DNA from: JACVCK01 sp041940385
GTDB taxonomy: Bacteria; Planctomycetota; Phycisphaerae; Phycisphaerales; UBA1924
Direction of reading: 5' to 3'
DNA: 64,000 bases
NCBI GenBank assembly: GCA_041940385.1
Contig: JBGTSD010000002.1
Coordinates: forward strand, 1 to 64,000
The position numbers and the translations under genes were made by a program. Shown here piece after piece: positions 36,422 through 45,321 of the stretch. Numbering within the stretch: position 1 is the first letter of the stretch; each line of letters starts with the position of its first letter. The notes beneath the pieces are model-generated. The model was not told the origin of the DNA. It was given only the letters and a program-made list of their open reading frames with translations, and did no database searches.

Positions 36422-38764
36422 TCAGACCTCCAAGTTGTACACGCTCAGCACCAGATTGAGATCGGCGAAATCGACCGAGCCGTCGCCGTTGGCGTCGGCG
36501 GGATGATCGGGGCCTTGCTGGCCCCACGCGCCGAGGATCATGTTGAGGTCCTGAAAGTTCACCACACCGTCGCCGTTGAGGTCCGGGCCGAGGATCACCG
36601 TCACACCGGGCGTGTACGAGCGCATGATGCGCCCGTCGTCTGCGTCGATGATCTGCACCGTGATCGTCCCCGCGAGTTCGTCGAGCACGATGCGCCCGCC
36701 CATGTGCGCGTACTCCGGCGGCGTCACGACCGGAGGAAAGTCCGCGCCGTCGGTCGAACAGAAGATCACCCCCGGGAGCGCGGCGTCCTCGGGCGTGTAC
36801 TGGAAGAACACGTTGTTGCTCGCCGGGCCGGCGCACGCCTCGAACAGCAGCTTCTCCGGCGCCAGACGCGTGTGGATCAGCGAGCAGTGCCGGTCGCCGC
36901 TGAGGATGATCGCGCGCAGCGCGGCGGAGGCCTCGATCGCGTCCTCGATCATCGCGCGCTCGGCGTGGAACGAGGTGTGCTGCCCGCCGCCTTCCCAGTT
37001 GTCGCGGAAGTCCTGCACATCGCCCCAGACGCTCGGCGAGAAGATGACGAGGTTCTCCTTGTCCGTCGCCGCGAGGAGATTGAGCAGCCACGCGCGCTGC
37101 TCGAGGCCGAGCATGGTGCTCTGCGTGCGGCGGGCGTACGAGCGGGTGTCGAGGAAGACAAAGAGCGTGCGCGCGGTCTCCCAGGAGCGGTAGGACGCCG
37201 CGGCGGCGCCGGTGTTCAGCATGGCGCGGCGGAAGTAGAACTCCCACGCCGCGAGCCCCTCGTGCCAGAGATACGACTGCGTGACGCCGCCGTGCTCGGG
37301 GATGACCGCGTCCGAGGTCGCCCAGTCCGGCCCGGCGTTGTTGGACCAGACATCGTGGTCATCGAGCATGAGGAACATCGGGACGCGCCGTGCCGCGGCC
37401 GCGTAGGGGAGGTCGTGGAACGCGGCGCGCACACTGTTCATGATCTCGCGGCGCTCGGCGGGATAGGGCAGCGCGTGCTGCGAGTCGTTGTAGTGAAAGT
37501 CTCCCAGGTGCGCGATGAAGTCGACGCCGTGCACTTCCAGCGCGCTGTAGATGTCGTAGGGGTGCGACATCCCGTTCTGCTCGTGGCAGGAGAGCCAGCC
37601 GAAACGGATGACCGCGGGCTCGACGGGAAGCGTGCGAAAGGCGTGTTCGCCCGAGACGACGCTCGCGCCGCCGCCGGGCTCGCGCAGGACGACGCGATAG
37701 ACGCACTCGGCGCCCGGGGTCAGCCCGGTCAGATGAAACGCGCCCGCGTGGCCTTCCTCGGCGAGCAGCGTCTGCGCTGGGGTCTGCCGACCATCGGCGT
37801 ACTCGACCAGCGCTTCGATCGATTCCCAGCCGAACGCCGCGGGATGCTGGACGACGAGGACCTTGGCGTCCGTTGCGCTCACATCGCGCACTTGCGCAAC
37901 GAATAGATCGGCGTCGTACTCCGCGGCGGACTCCGGCCGATGCGTCCAGCGGATCCATCTGCACTCGACGGCGGCGCCCGACGGGATCGTGCCGTTGCGG
38001 GCGCCGACCTCGAACGCGCCGACGCGGATGTCCACGCCGTGGTTCGGGTGATGCAGCTCGGCGGACTCCACGCCGTCGATGGCGATGCGCAGGTCGCCGG
38101 ATTCTGTTTCGGTCGCGGCCTGGTAGGCGATCTCCAGCTCGTGCCAGGCATCGAACGTGATCGACGCGGGCGCGGTGGTGGACACGACGCCGTCGAGCTT
38201 CAGCCGCAGAGCGCCATCCGGAGCTACCGAGAGATCGACGAACGCACCGCCGTTGGCGCGGACGAGTCCGAGCACCGCGATGTGGTCACCAGGGTTCGAG
38301 CCGCCGTCGATGGGCGCCGCGATGCGAAGCGCGGCGCGCACGCGGAACGATGGCGTTCGGTTGGTGACGCCGCTGACGGGGGTGTTCTGACCGGTGGCGA
38401 GGCGCTCGATCGCATAACGGCGCACGGACGCGGCGCTCGCTTCGTGGGCGCGGAAGATCGCGACGGCGCCGTCCGGGCGCGATTCGATGATCGGCGCGTC
38501 CGCGGCGCCGGAGGACTCGAGCGTCCCGCCCCAGCGCCGAAGCTCCTCATCGGACTCGAAGCGGAGCTGACCCTCGAACGGCGCGCTGCCGGGGATGATC
38601 TCGGTGGAACGCGCGCCGGCGTCTGAAGCCGGGAGGAGCGTCACTTCCGTCGGATAGTCGTCCGGGTTCGCGCGGTAGGGGTCGGGGGCGCCGGATGCGG
38701 CGATGGCCAGCGCGGCAAGGCCAACTCCGGAGAGCTTCGCCACGAGGCGCCAGACTCCGGGCAT
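36422..38764 (-). CDS. Exported PhoD-like metallophosphatase with dockerin-like end
   Basis: A 780-residue secreted protein. After a signal peptide-like start (MPGVWRLVAKLSGVGLAALA) come a concanavalin-like/LamG-type region (PSFRVRAALRI to AVECRWIRW) and a fibronectin-like region. Next is a PhoD-type phosphatase domain with FGWLSCHEQNG, HLGDFHYND, LMLDDHDVWSNNAG and IILSGDRHCS, which carry the expected metal-binding Asp, Asn and His residues. It ends in two dockerin-like loops (DLNGDGVVNFQDLN and ADANGDGSVDFADLN) without the flanking cysteines seen in other dockerins here. It could release phosphate from phosphodiesters. The ATG at 38764 is preferred over an upstream in-frame start at 38809. 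Confidence 0.85.
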   Translation of the reverse strand: MPGVWRLVAKLSGVGLAALAIAASGAPDPYRANPDDYPTEVTLLPASDAGARSTEIIPGSAPFEGQLRFESDEELRRWGGTLESSGAADAPIIESRPDGAVAIFRAHEASAASVRRYAIERLATGQNTPVSGVTNRTPSFRVRAALRIAAPIDGGSNPGDHIAVLGLVRANGGAFVDLSVAPDGALRLKLDGVVSTTAPASITFDAWHELEIAYQAATETESGDLRIAIDGVESAELHHPNHGVDIRVGAFEVGARNGTIPSGAAVECRWIRWTHRPESAAEYDADLFVAQVRDVSATDAKVLVVQHPAAFGWESIEALVEYADGRQTPAQTLLAEEGHAGAFHLTGLTPGAECVYRVVLREPGGGASVVSGEHAFRTLPVEPAVIRFGWLSCHEQNGMSHPYDIYSALEVHGVDFIAHLGDFHYNDSQHALPYPAERREIMNSVRAAFHDLPYAAAARRVPMFLMLDDHDVWSNNAGPDWATSDAVIPEHGGVTQSYLWHEGLAAWEFYFRRAMLNTGAAAASYRSWETARTLFVFLDTRSYARRTQSTMLGLEQRAWLLNLLAATDKENLVIFSPSVWGDVQDFRDNWEGGGQHTSFHAERAMIEDAIEASAALRAIILSGDRHCSLIHTRLAPEKLLFEACAGPASNNVFFQYTPEDAALPGVIFCSTDGADFPPVVTPPEYAHMGGRIVLDELAGTITVQIIDADDGRIMRSYTPGVTVILGPDLNGDGVVNFQDLNMILGAWGQQGPDHPADANGDGSVDFADLNLVLSVYNLEV

Positions 38765-39142
38765 GCGTTCACTCACCAAAGGCGCCCCTCTCCGCGTCGC
38801 GTCGCCCAAGCTCCGGCCGGGACGAGACTTCGAGCGATCCTACCTGTCCCTTCGGCGGATCCGAAGGGGTTTTCGAGGGATCGGGCGGGAGGAGTCCGGC
38901 ACGGGGTGGGGGTATGCCGCCAGGCCCAAAAGCGCGGCGAGCCGGCGGGAACATCCCGATCCGGCCTCGCCCACGCGCACGCTGAGGAACAGTCGTGTCG
39001 CACGCGTCAAGGGCCTGGAAGTCGCCCGGTTGGCGGGGCAAGCGCTGTTTTGGGCGCCCCGCCCGGCGGGCCGAGACCGGCCTTGGCGTGCTTGAGTGGT
39101 TCAGGTCATCCGTGGCTCCAGAGTGCTTCGTTCGGTCGCTGC
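38765..39142. other. Intergenic segment upstream of the PhoD-like gene
   Basis: No gene is visible in these 378 bases. They contain one clear hairpin at 38848-38868: stem CCCTTCGG/CCGAAGGG, loop CGGAT, followed on the plus strand by GTTTTCG. This looks like a plus-strand terminator, yet no plus-strand gene precedes it. On the minus strand it would lie in the leader of the PhoD-like gene. Confidence 0.45.
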
Positions 39143-39802
39143 TTACTGAAGCGGCTTGCGGGGACGGGACTCACGCCCCATGGCGGCAAGAACCGCGAGG
39201 GCCGCGAGGGCGGCGCCGCCCGGCGCGGGCACGCTCACCTGGGCGATCGACACGTTGTCGATGCCCCAGGACTCGTCGCTGATGCCCTGGAGGCCGTGGC
39301 CAAAGAAGGTGATGACGGTGGAGACGTCCGCGGCGGTGAAGCCGAGGGTCATGCCGCGATAGATCGAGTCCGCCCAGCGCGACGTGAAGCCGAGGTTGAC
39401 GCCGGGGCCGCCCTCGGTGGGCGTGCCGGTGAACGTCGCGGGGCCCGTGCCGTTGGTGAAGGTTTCGCGGAGCAGTGTGGTCTCGTCGGCCATGACGCCG
39501 AAGGTGTCGGTGCCCCAGCGCGAGCTGGTGCCGTCCCAGGAGTCGATGATGTAGAGATCGAACGTCAGCTCGTAGTCGGCGCCGGCGACGGTGTCGACCG
39601 TGAGGTTGACGCGCTGATTGCCGAAGCGTCCGAGAAACGTGGTGAAGGTGTTCGCGGTGGTGCGCGTCGTCGTGGACCACTCGGCGCCGACGCCGGTCTG
39701 GAAGTCGGCGGTGTAGCCGTGGGCGATCGCGCCGCTCGCGGCGACGGAGATGGCAAGTCCGAGTGACGCGGTCGGCATCCAGAAACGCATCGGGTTGCTC
39801 AC
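39143..39802 (-). CDS. Exported protein with PEP-CTERM-like C-terminus
   Basis: A 219-residue protein with a signal peptide (MRFWMPTASLGLAISVAASG), a jelly-roll-like beta domain (WSTTTRTTANTFTTFLGRFG, LTFDLYIIDSWDGTSSRWG, DESWGIDNVSIAQVS) and a C-terminal tripartite tail: VPAPGG, a hydrophobic helix (AALAALAVLAAMG) and a basic end (RESRPRK). This layout matches PEP-CTERM sorting signals handled by exosortases. No exosortase is in the window. GTG at 39802 is chosen because GGAAGGGA lies at suitable distance; ATG at 39790 is an alternative. Confidence 0.65.
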   Translation of the reverse strand: MSNPMRFWMPTASLGLAISVAASGAIAHGYTADFQTGVGAEWSTTTRTTANTFTTFLGRFGNQRVNLTVDTVAGADYELTFDLYIIDSWDGTSSRWGTDTFGVMADETTLLRETFTNGTGPATFTGTPTEGGPGVNLGFTSRWADSIYRGMTLGFTAADVSTVITFFGHGLQGISDESWGIDNVSIAQVSVPAPGGAALAALAVLAAMGRESRPRKPLQ

Positions 39803-39975
39803 GTTGGTCTTTCCCTTCCGTTGCGACGTGGCCGCGGGCTGGCGGCCGGTCTTGACAGAAAGGAGCGTCGAAAACGAAATCCGGCCGGGCAAGCGGCTTT
39901 TCAGCGTGCTGGACGGGCGCGTTCGGGTCCGATGTCGTTATCTGCGCGCCGCTCGCGACGACGCCGAACAACGAT

Positions 39976-41034
39976 CTAGCGCGTCGGCTGCTGCTGCGTC
40001 AGGCAGTGGATCGTGCCGAGTCCCCAAACCAGGTCGCGCGCGTGCACGCCGACGACGGGATGGTCCGGGAACAGTTGCGCGATCGTGTTGAGCGCGATGC
40101 GATCGGCCGGATCGTTGAACGTCGGCACGAGCACGCCGGCGTTGCACACGTAGAAGTTCGCGTACGACGCGGGCAGGCGCTGGTCGTCGAAGAAGACCGG
40201 CGCGGGGTAAGGGATCGTGACGACGTGCAGCCCGGCCTCGCCGAGGATGCGCTCGTTCTCGAGGGACGAGGCATGGTTCTCGTCGTCGGGATCGTCCTCG
40301 TACGCGAGCACCACGACGGGCTTGCCGTTGATGGGCGGCGCGAAGCGGGCGATGTCGTCGATGTGCCCGTGGGTGTCGTCGCCGACGCAGCCGCGCGGGA
40401 GCCACACGGTGCGCTCGATGCCGAGGTACTCGGCGAAGGCCTTCTCGTAGTCGGCGCGCGAGAGCCCGGGGTTGCGCGCCTGGGTATTCTCGTCGAGGAG
40501 ACATTCCTCGGTGACGAGCATGATTCCCGCGCCGTCGGTCTCGATGGCGCCGCCCTCGAGGATGAGCCGCCCGCGCCCGTCGGGACGCATGGCCTCGATG
40601 CGCGGGATGCCCGTGAGCGCTTCGACGCGTGTCGGCGTGGCGTCGTCGAGCTTCCAGTTGGGGTACTTGGCCCAGGCGTTGAAGCCCCAGTCGATCGCCT
40701 GGAGGCCCTGCCCGGTGCGCACGAAGGTCGGACCGATGTCGCGCAGCCAGCCGCGGTCGGTGGGCCAGAGGTGGAAGCGCACGCGCTGCATCGCGGCGCC
40801 GGATCGCGCGCAGCACTCGCGGGCGCGCTCGAGGATGCGCTCGTGATGACAGAGGACCTCGACGCGCTCGCCGCGAGCTTCGGACGCCCCGGCAATCAGC
40901 CGGACCATCTCGGCGAATGCCCAGTCGATCGGCCCGAACTTGTCGGGCCAGTCGTCCTCGTTGTGGGGCCAGGAGAGCCACGTCGCGTCGTGGCGCTCCC
41001 ATTCGGCGGGCATGCGTCGGAGCGGCGCCGTCAT
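39976..41034 (-). CDS. aguA: Agmatine deiminase
   Basis: Converts agmatine to N-carbamoylputrescine in the plant-like route from arginine to putrescine. The 352-residue length is normal for the PPAD_aguA family. Conserved elements are WLSWPHNEDDWP near the N-terminus, WPTDRGWLRDIGPTF, LEGGAIETDG, the catalytic His in DDTHGHIDDIARF, and the nucleophile Cys344 in GLGTIHCLTQQQP. It starts 4 bases after the end of aguB, so the two form an operon encoding consecutive pathway steps. Confidence 0.95.
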   Translation of the reverse strand: MTAPLRRMPAEWERHDATWLSWPHNEDDWPDKFGPIDWAFAEMVRLIAGASEARGERVEVLCHHERILERARECCARSGAAMQRVRFHLWPTDRGWLRDIGPTFVRTGQGLQAIDWGFNAWAKYPNWKLDDATPTRVEALTGIPRIEAMRPDGRGRLILEGGAIETDGAGIMLVTEECLLDENTQARNPGLSRADYEKAFAEYLGIERTVWLPRGCVGDDTHGHIDDIARFAPPINGKPVVVLAYEDDPDDENHASSLENERILGEAGLHVVTIPYPAPVFFDDQRLPASYANFYVCNAGVLVPTFNDPADRIALNTIAQLFPDHPVVGVHARDLVWGLGTIHCLTQQQPTR

Positions 41035-41038
41035 GGCG

Positions 41039-41992
41039 TCAGCCGTTACCGATCCAGCGGCGGGTGAGGGGCTCGAACGCGTCCACGCGCCGGTCGCGGA
41101 AGAACGGCCAGTGGCGGCGCGTCTTGTCGATGAGCGAGCGGTCGCACTCGTGGATGATCACGGCCTCCTCGTGCGTCGGGCCCTCGGCGACGATGCGCCC
41201 GAACGGATCGGCGACGAACGAGGAGCCGAAGAAGTCGATGCCGCTGGTGCCGGGCTCGTCCTCGTGGCCGGTGCGGTTGACCGCGGCGACGAACAACTCA
41301 TTGGACACCGCGTGCGCGCGCTGCACGGTCCGCCAGCCGTCGCGATGCTCCTCGCCGAACTGGGACTTCTCTTCCGGGCGCCAGCCGATGGCGGTGGGAT
41401 AGAAGATGACCTCGGCGCCGAGAAGCGCCGTGATGCGCGCATTCTCCGGATACCACTGGTCCCAGCAGATCAGGACGCCGACCTTGGCGAAGCGCGTGTT
41501 CCACACGCGGTAGCCGCTCGCCGCGTTGCACTTCTTGGCCGTGCCGGGCGCGGGGACCTCCGCGTCGCCGGGGGTGAAGTAGAACTTCTCGTAGTAAAGG
41601 GGATCGTCCGGGATCTGCATCTTGCGATAGACGCCGAGGAGATCGCCGTCGGCGTCGATGATCGCGGCGGAGTTGTGATAGAGGCCCGGGGCGCGCTTCT
41701 CGAAGATCGGCGCGATCACCACGACGCCGAGCTTCTTGGCCTCCTCCTGGCAGGCGAGCACGGTCGGCCCGGTGTCGGGGCCGAGGATCGGCTCCGCGAT
41801 GTCGAAGAGGTCGAAGTCCTCGCGCTTGCAGAAGTAGGTCGCGTTGAACATCTCCTGCAGGCAGACGATCTGGGCGCCGCGGGACGCGGCCTCGCGCACG
41901 CCATCGAGCGCGCGGTCGAGGTTGCGCTGGCGGTCCTCGGTGCAGGCGCGCTGGACGAGCCCGACGGTGAAGGTGTTTTCTCGCGTGGTCAT
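41039..41992 (-). CDS. aguB: N-carbamoylputrescine amidohydrolase
   Basis: A nitrilase-superfamily hydrolase that turns N-carbamoylputrescine into putrescine, ammonia and CO2. The 317-residue sequence carries the catalytic triad Glu47 (LQEMF), Lys124 (YRKMQIPDD) and Cys176 (LICWDQWYPE). The FFGSSFVADPFG segment is also typical. It is the first gene of the two-gene aguB-aguA operon and divergent from the membrane protein gene at 42044 with about 50 bases between. Confidence 0.95.
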   Translation of the reverse strand: MTTRENTFTVGLVQRACTEDRQRNLDRALDGVREAASRGAQIVCLQEMFNATYFCKREDFDLFDIAEPILGPDTGPTVLACQEEAKKLGVVVIAPIFEKRAPGLYHNSAAIIDADGDLLGVYRKMQIPDDPLYYEKFYFTPGDAEVPAPGTAKKCNAASGYRVWNTRFAKVGVLICWDQWYPENARITALLGAEVIFYPTAIGWRPEEKSQFGEEHRDGWRTVQRAHAVSNELFVAAVNRTGHEDEPGTSGIDFFGSSFVADPFGRIVAEGPTHEEAVIIHECDRSLIDKTRRHWPFFRDRRVDAFEPLTRRWIGNG

Positions 41993-42043
41993 GGGCCGGG
42001 ATGGTAGCCCGGCGGTGCGTGGGGGGCCGGGTATGCTGTGGGC

Positions 42044-42730
42044 ATGGCGGCGGAAGCGGACAGCACGGGCGGCGAGAGCGGCAAGAAGCCCTACGACGTC
42101 GAGCCGACGCCCGCGCCGCCGCGCGAGGCGACGCCGCCCACAAAGGACAAGCCGGCGAAGGTCGTCGTCGTGCGCGAGCCCGAGGCGCTGTCACGCCTGG
42201 GTTGGCTGTCGTGGCAGGTGCTGACGACCGTCGGCGTGACGACGCTGGTGACGGCGATGATTCTCGCGGCCGTGCAGGCGTCGAGGATGCCCAAGCCGGA
42301 AGAGTCCGGGTGGGCGCCGCGCTCGCTCGTGGCCGCCGGGCGCGTGCTGCTGCTGGGACCGGTGTTCGCGGCGCTGGGCGTGGGCGCGGTGGGGATCGCG
42401 TCTCTCGCGCTCAAGCGGCCCTTCGGCGAACTGCGTCTCGCGGGCTCGCGGATGCTCGCGGGCGTCGGCGTATTCTGGCTGATCGTCGCGCTCGGGCCGC
42501 TCTTCAGCGATGCCCGCGCGGTGGAGCAGGTGGTGAGCTGGTTCATCGGCGCCGCGGCGTATTTCCTCATCATCTGGGCGTCGTTCCGCTTCTCGCGCAA
42601 CACGGCGATGCTGATCGCGGCGATCCACCTCGCGCTCTGGGGCGTGGTGCAGCTCCTGATCTGGGCGATCCCGCGCTTGGCGAGCGGCGCGGAGAGCGCG
42701 AGCGCCACCGGCGCGGCGCCGGGGGCATGA
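42044..42730 (+). CDS. Membrane protein of unknown function
   Basis: A 228-residue protein with a Pro/Lys-rich cytosolic N-terminus of about 50 residues and probably five hydrophobic segments, including WQVLTTVGVTTLVTAMILAA, GRVLLLGPVFAALGVGAVGI, GVGVFWLIVALGPLF, WFIGAAAYFLIIWASF and MLIAAIHLALWGVVQLLIWA. It resembles no family I recognise. The ATG at 42044 is used; a GTG two codons upstream is possible. The stop overlaps the start of the methyltransferase gene (ATGA). Confidence 0.65.
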   Translation: MAAEADSTGGESGKKPYDVEPTPAPPREATPPTKDKPAKVVVVREPEALSRLGWLSWQVLTTVGVTTLVTAMILAAVQASRMPKPEESGWAPRSLVAAGRVLLLGPVFAALGVGAVGIASLALKRPFGELRLAGSRMLAGVGVFWLIVALGPLFSDARAVEQVVSWFIGAAAYFLIIWASFRFSRNTAMLIAAIHLALWGVVQLLIWAIPRLASGAESASATGAAPGA

Positions 42731-43479
42731 CCATGTCCGCCGTCGCCACCCCCACACCGACCGGCGCGCCGCTGCGCGAGATGGCCATCCCCGGCACCCA
42801 CGCGCGCGTCGTTCAATTGCTGAGCAATGTGCGCGCACCGGGCAAGGACGTGCGCCTCCTCGACATCGGCGCCGGACAGGGCGCGCTGTCGGCGAAGCTC
42901 CTCGAGGCCGGCTACGACGTGCACGCGTGCGATCTCTATCCGGAGATGTTCCGCGCTCCCGGAATCCAATGCCTCGGCGTCGACGCGAACGGCAAACTGC
43001 CGTACGAGGACCAGTCATTCGATCTCGCGATCGCGGTGGAGGTCGTCGAGCACCTGGAATCGCACCGCACGTTCTTCGCCGAGGCGCGCCGGATCCTCAG
43101 GCCTGGCGGCGCGATGGTCTATACGACGCCAAACATCTCGTCGTTCAAGTCGCGGGTGTCGTTCCTCTTCACGGGCTACTTTTATTCCTTCCCGCCGCTC
43201 GATCCCGACGTGCACGACCCCGTGCGCCAGCACCTCGCGTCGTTCACCGTCGATCGCCACCGCTTCATGCTGGGCCAGAGCGGCCTGCGCCTCGAGCGGC
43301 TGATGACCGACAAGCGCCAGGGCTCGTCCCTCGCGTGGGGCTGGCTGGCGCCGCTGGTGCGTCTGCTCGCGCGGCGCAAGTGGGGCGCGGGCGAGGGCGT
43401 GCGCCTCCAGAACTCGGCCGAAGCGCTCTTTGGGCGCAAGCTCGTGGTCGTCGCGCGCCGCGATGGAGATGCGTCGTGA
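42727..43479 (+). CDS. Class I SAM-dependent methyltransferase
   Basis: A 250-residue Methyltransf_11/23-type enzyme. Motif I is LLDIGAGQGALSAKLLEAGY, motif II region LAIAVEVVEHLESH, and motif III RRILRPGGAMVYTTPN. The FLFTGYFYSFPPLDPDVHD segment after motif III is common in methyltransferases acting on cell-envelope lipids or quinones, but the substrate is unknown. It is coupled to the preceding membrane protein by ATGA and to the following aminotransferase by GTGA, so the three form one operon. Confidence 0.85.
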   Translation: MTMSAVATPTPTGAPLREMAIPGTHARVVQLLSNVRAPGKDVRLLDIGAGQGALSAKLLEAGYDVHACDLYPEMFRAPGIQCLGVDANGKLPYEDQSFDLAIAVEVVEHLESHRTFFAEARRILRPGGAMVYTTPNISSFKSRVSFLFTGYFYSFPPLDPDVHDPVRQHLASFTVDRHRFMLGQSGLRLERLMTDKRQGSSLAWGWLAPLVRLLARRKWGAGEGVRLQNSAEALFGRKLVVVARRDGDAS

Positions 43480-44393
43480 GCGCGGTCTGGATCAACGGCG
43501 ACTTCGTCGATCGGAGTGACGCGCGGGTCTCGGCCTTCGACGCGGGCATGCAGCACGCCGTCGGACTGTTCGAGACGATGCTCGCGGTGCGCGGGCGCGT
43601 CTACCGCGCGTTCGATCACCTCGACCGGCTCCATCGCTCCGCCCATCAGCTCGGTCTTACCGAGTCGCTCCGCCTCAACCCCCTCGGCGATGCGCTCCAG
43701 CGCGTCGTGGAGCGCTCCGGCCTCGAGCGCTCCCGCGTGCGGCTCACGCTGACCGGCGGCGATCTCAACCTCCTCGCCTCCGGGGCCGGGGACGGGGGGT
43801 CGCCGCACGATCCGACGATCATCATCGCCGCCCAGCCGGCGACGGCGTATCCCGCGGAGATGTTCGAGCGCGGCGTGATGGCGGTGATCGGCGCGTTTAA
43901 GCTCAACCCGCTCGACCCGACGCAGGGGCACAAGACCCTCTCCTACTGGACGCGACTCCGCGAACTCCAGCACGCCGCCCGCGCCGGCGCGGGCGAGGCA
44001 ATCCTCCTCCAGGTGACCAACCACCTCGGCGGCGGCGCGGTGAGCAACCTCTTCGTCGTGAAGGACGGCGCGCTGCTGACGCCGATCGCGCGGGGCGAAG
44101 AGGATCCCTCCCCCCAGTCGCTGCCGAGCCCGGTGCTGCCGGGCATCACGCGTGCGGCCATCCTGGAGTTCGCCGGACACCTGGGCGTGGAGTGCCACGC
44201 GCGGATGCTCACGGTGGACGATCTCCTCGGCGCCGACGAGGTGTTCCTCACCAACTCCTCGTGGGGCGTGCTGCCCGTGGTGCGGGTCGAAGCGGCGACA
44301 ATCGGCCCGGGAACGCCCGGAACGATCACCCGCAGTCTCCGCGCGAAATGGCTGAGGGCGGTGGAGGAACAAGGAGAGGACGAGCCGCTGTAG
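43476..44393 (+). CDS. Class IV aminotransferase (branched-chain / D-amino-acid / 4-amino-4-deoxychorismate lyase fold)
   Basis: A PLP enzyme of 305 residues. The PLP lysine is probably Lys153 in GHKTLSYWTRL. Other family signs are AGMQHAVGLFETM near the N-terminus, the AVSNLFVVKDGALLTPI strand pair, LPGITRAAILEFA and DEVFLTNSSWGVLPV. The subfamily (BCAT, DAAT or PabC) cannot be decided by eye; the Asn-Leu-Phe after Ser is common to all three. The GTG at 43476 overlaps the preceding stop. Confidence 0.88.
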   Translation: MSAVWINGDFVDRSDARVSAFDAGMQHAVGLFETMLAVRGRVYRAFDHLDRLHRSAHQLGLTESLRLNPLGDALQRVVERSGLERSRVRLTLTGGDLNLLASGAGDGGSPHDPTIIIAAQPATAYPAEMFERGVMAVIGAFKLNPLDPTQGHKTLSYWTRLRELQHAARAGAGEAILLQVTNHLGGGAVSNLFVVKDGALLTPIARGEEDPSPQSLPSPVLPGITRAAILEFAGHLGVECHARMLTVDDLLGADEVFLTNSSWGVLPVVRVEAATIGPGTPGTITRSLRAKWLRAVEEQGEDEPL

Positions 44394-44433
44394 CCGCGGC
44401 CGCAGCCCACTCTGCGCGGTACTCTGGAGAGCC

Positions 44434-45321
44434 ATGAGCGACAATCCCTACGCCTCGTATCCCAACGAGCGGAAGTACGACGAGTTCGACTCCGAGCCCC
44501 AGCGCATGAGTTGGCTCGCCGTGCTCTCGATGATCTTCGCGGTCATCTGCTGCATCCCGGGCTTCGGCCTGATCGCGGCGATTTTGGGCATCGGCGCGCT
44601 CGTCGCGATCCGCGGCTCGGGCGGCCGGCTCGGCGGGCGCGCGCTCGCCATCGTCGGCGCGCTCCTGGGCTTCCTCGCGACCATCGCCTGGCTCGTCCTC
44701 CTGATCGGCGTCGCCAGCGGCTGGCGCATCTACACCGAGCAGATCATCGGCGGCACGGGCGAGATCCTCGAAGCCATGCAGGACGACGACGTCGGCGAGT
44801 TCCGCGAGCATCTCTTCGAGAGCGCCTCCGCCGAACTGTCCGACGAGGACATCCGCGCCTTCTTCGCCGCCGTCGAGCACGAATACGGCGACTACATCCA
44901 GGCGCCGCAGACCCTCGGCGAGATGCTCGAAGCGTTCGGCGAGGCCTACGGCGGCGCCGGCGTGCGCGGCGGGAACGCCGGCGGCGGTCAGCAGGAGCCG
45001 CCGATCCCCGTGCCCGTCGAGTTCACGCTCGGCAAGACCGTCATCCACGTGCTCATCAGCCCGCCGGACTCCTTCAGCACCTCCAAGCTGCGCATCGTGG
45101 ACATGTTCGTCATCATGAAGAACCGCAAGGCGCTCACGCTCCGCAAGGACGGGCCCGCCGCGGACGGCGCGGTGTCGCAGAGCTTCGACCCCGTGCACTG
45201 GAGCGAACTGTCCGCGGAGAAGCTGTCGCCGCCCTCGCCGAGCGCGCCCGAAGCGCCGGCGCCGGAGGAAACGCCGGACGCGGCGCCGGCCGAGGAGCCC
45301 GCGCCCGCGCCGGAGTCCTGA
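44434..45321 (+). CDS. DUF4190-like membrane protein
   Basis: A 295-residue protein whose first 25 residues are polar and Tyr-rich (MSDNPYASYPNERKYDEFDS). Two or three membrane helices follow, in the Gly-rich pattern of DUF4190 (LIAAILGIGALVAIRGSGGR then LGGRALAIVGALLGFLATIA). The remaining soluble part of about 190 residues has a helical acidic segment (LEAMQDDDVGEFREHLFESA) and a Pro/Ala/Glu-rich tail. Function unknown. Its stop is immediately adjacent to the stop of the convergent lptG-like gene, with no spacer. Confidence 0.7.
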   Translation: MSDNPYASYPNERKYDEFDSEPQRMSWLAVLSMIFAVICCIPGFGLIAAILGIGALVAIRGSGGRLGGRALAIVGALLGFLATIAWLVLLIGVASGWRIYTEQIIGGTGEILEAMQDDDVGEFREHLFESASAELSDEDIRAFFAAVEHEYGDYIQAPQTLGEMLEAFGEAYGGAGVRGGNAGGGQQEPPIPVPVEFTLGKTVIHVLISPPDSFSTSKLRIVDMFVIMKNRKALTLRKDGPAADGAVSQSFDPVHWSELSAEKLSPPSPSAPEAPAPEETPDAAPAEEPAPAPES

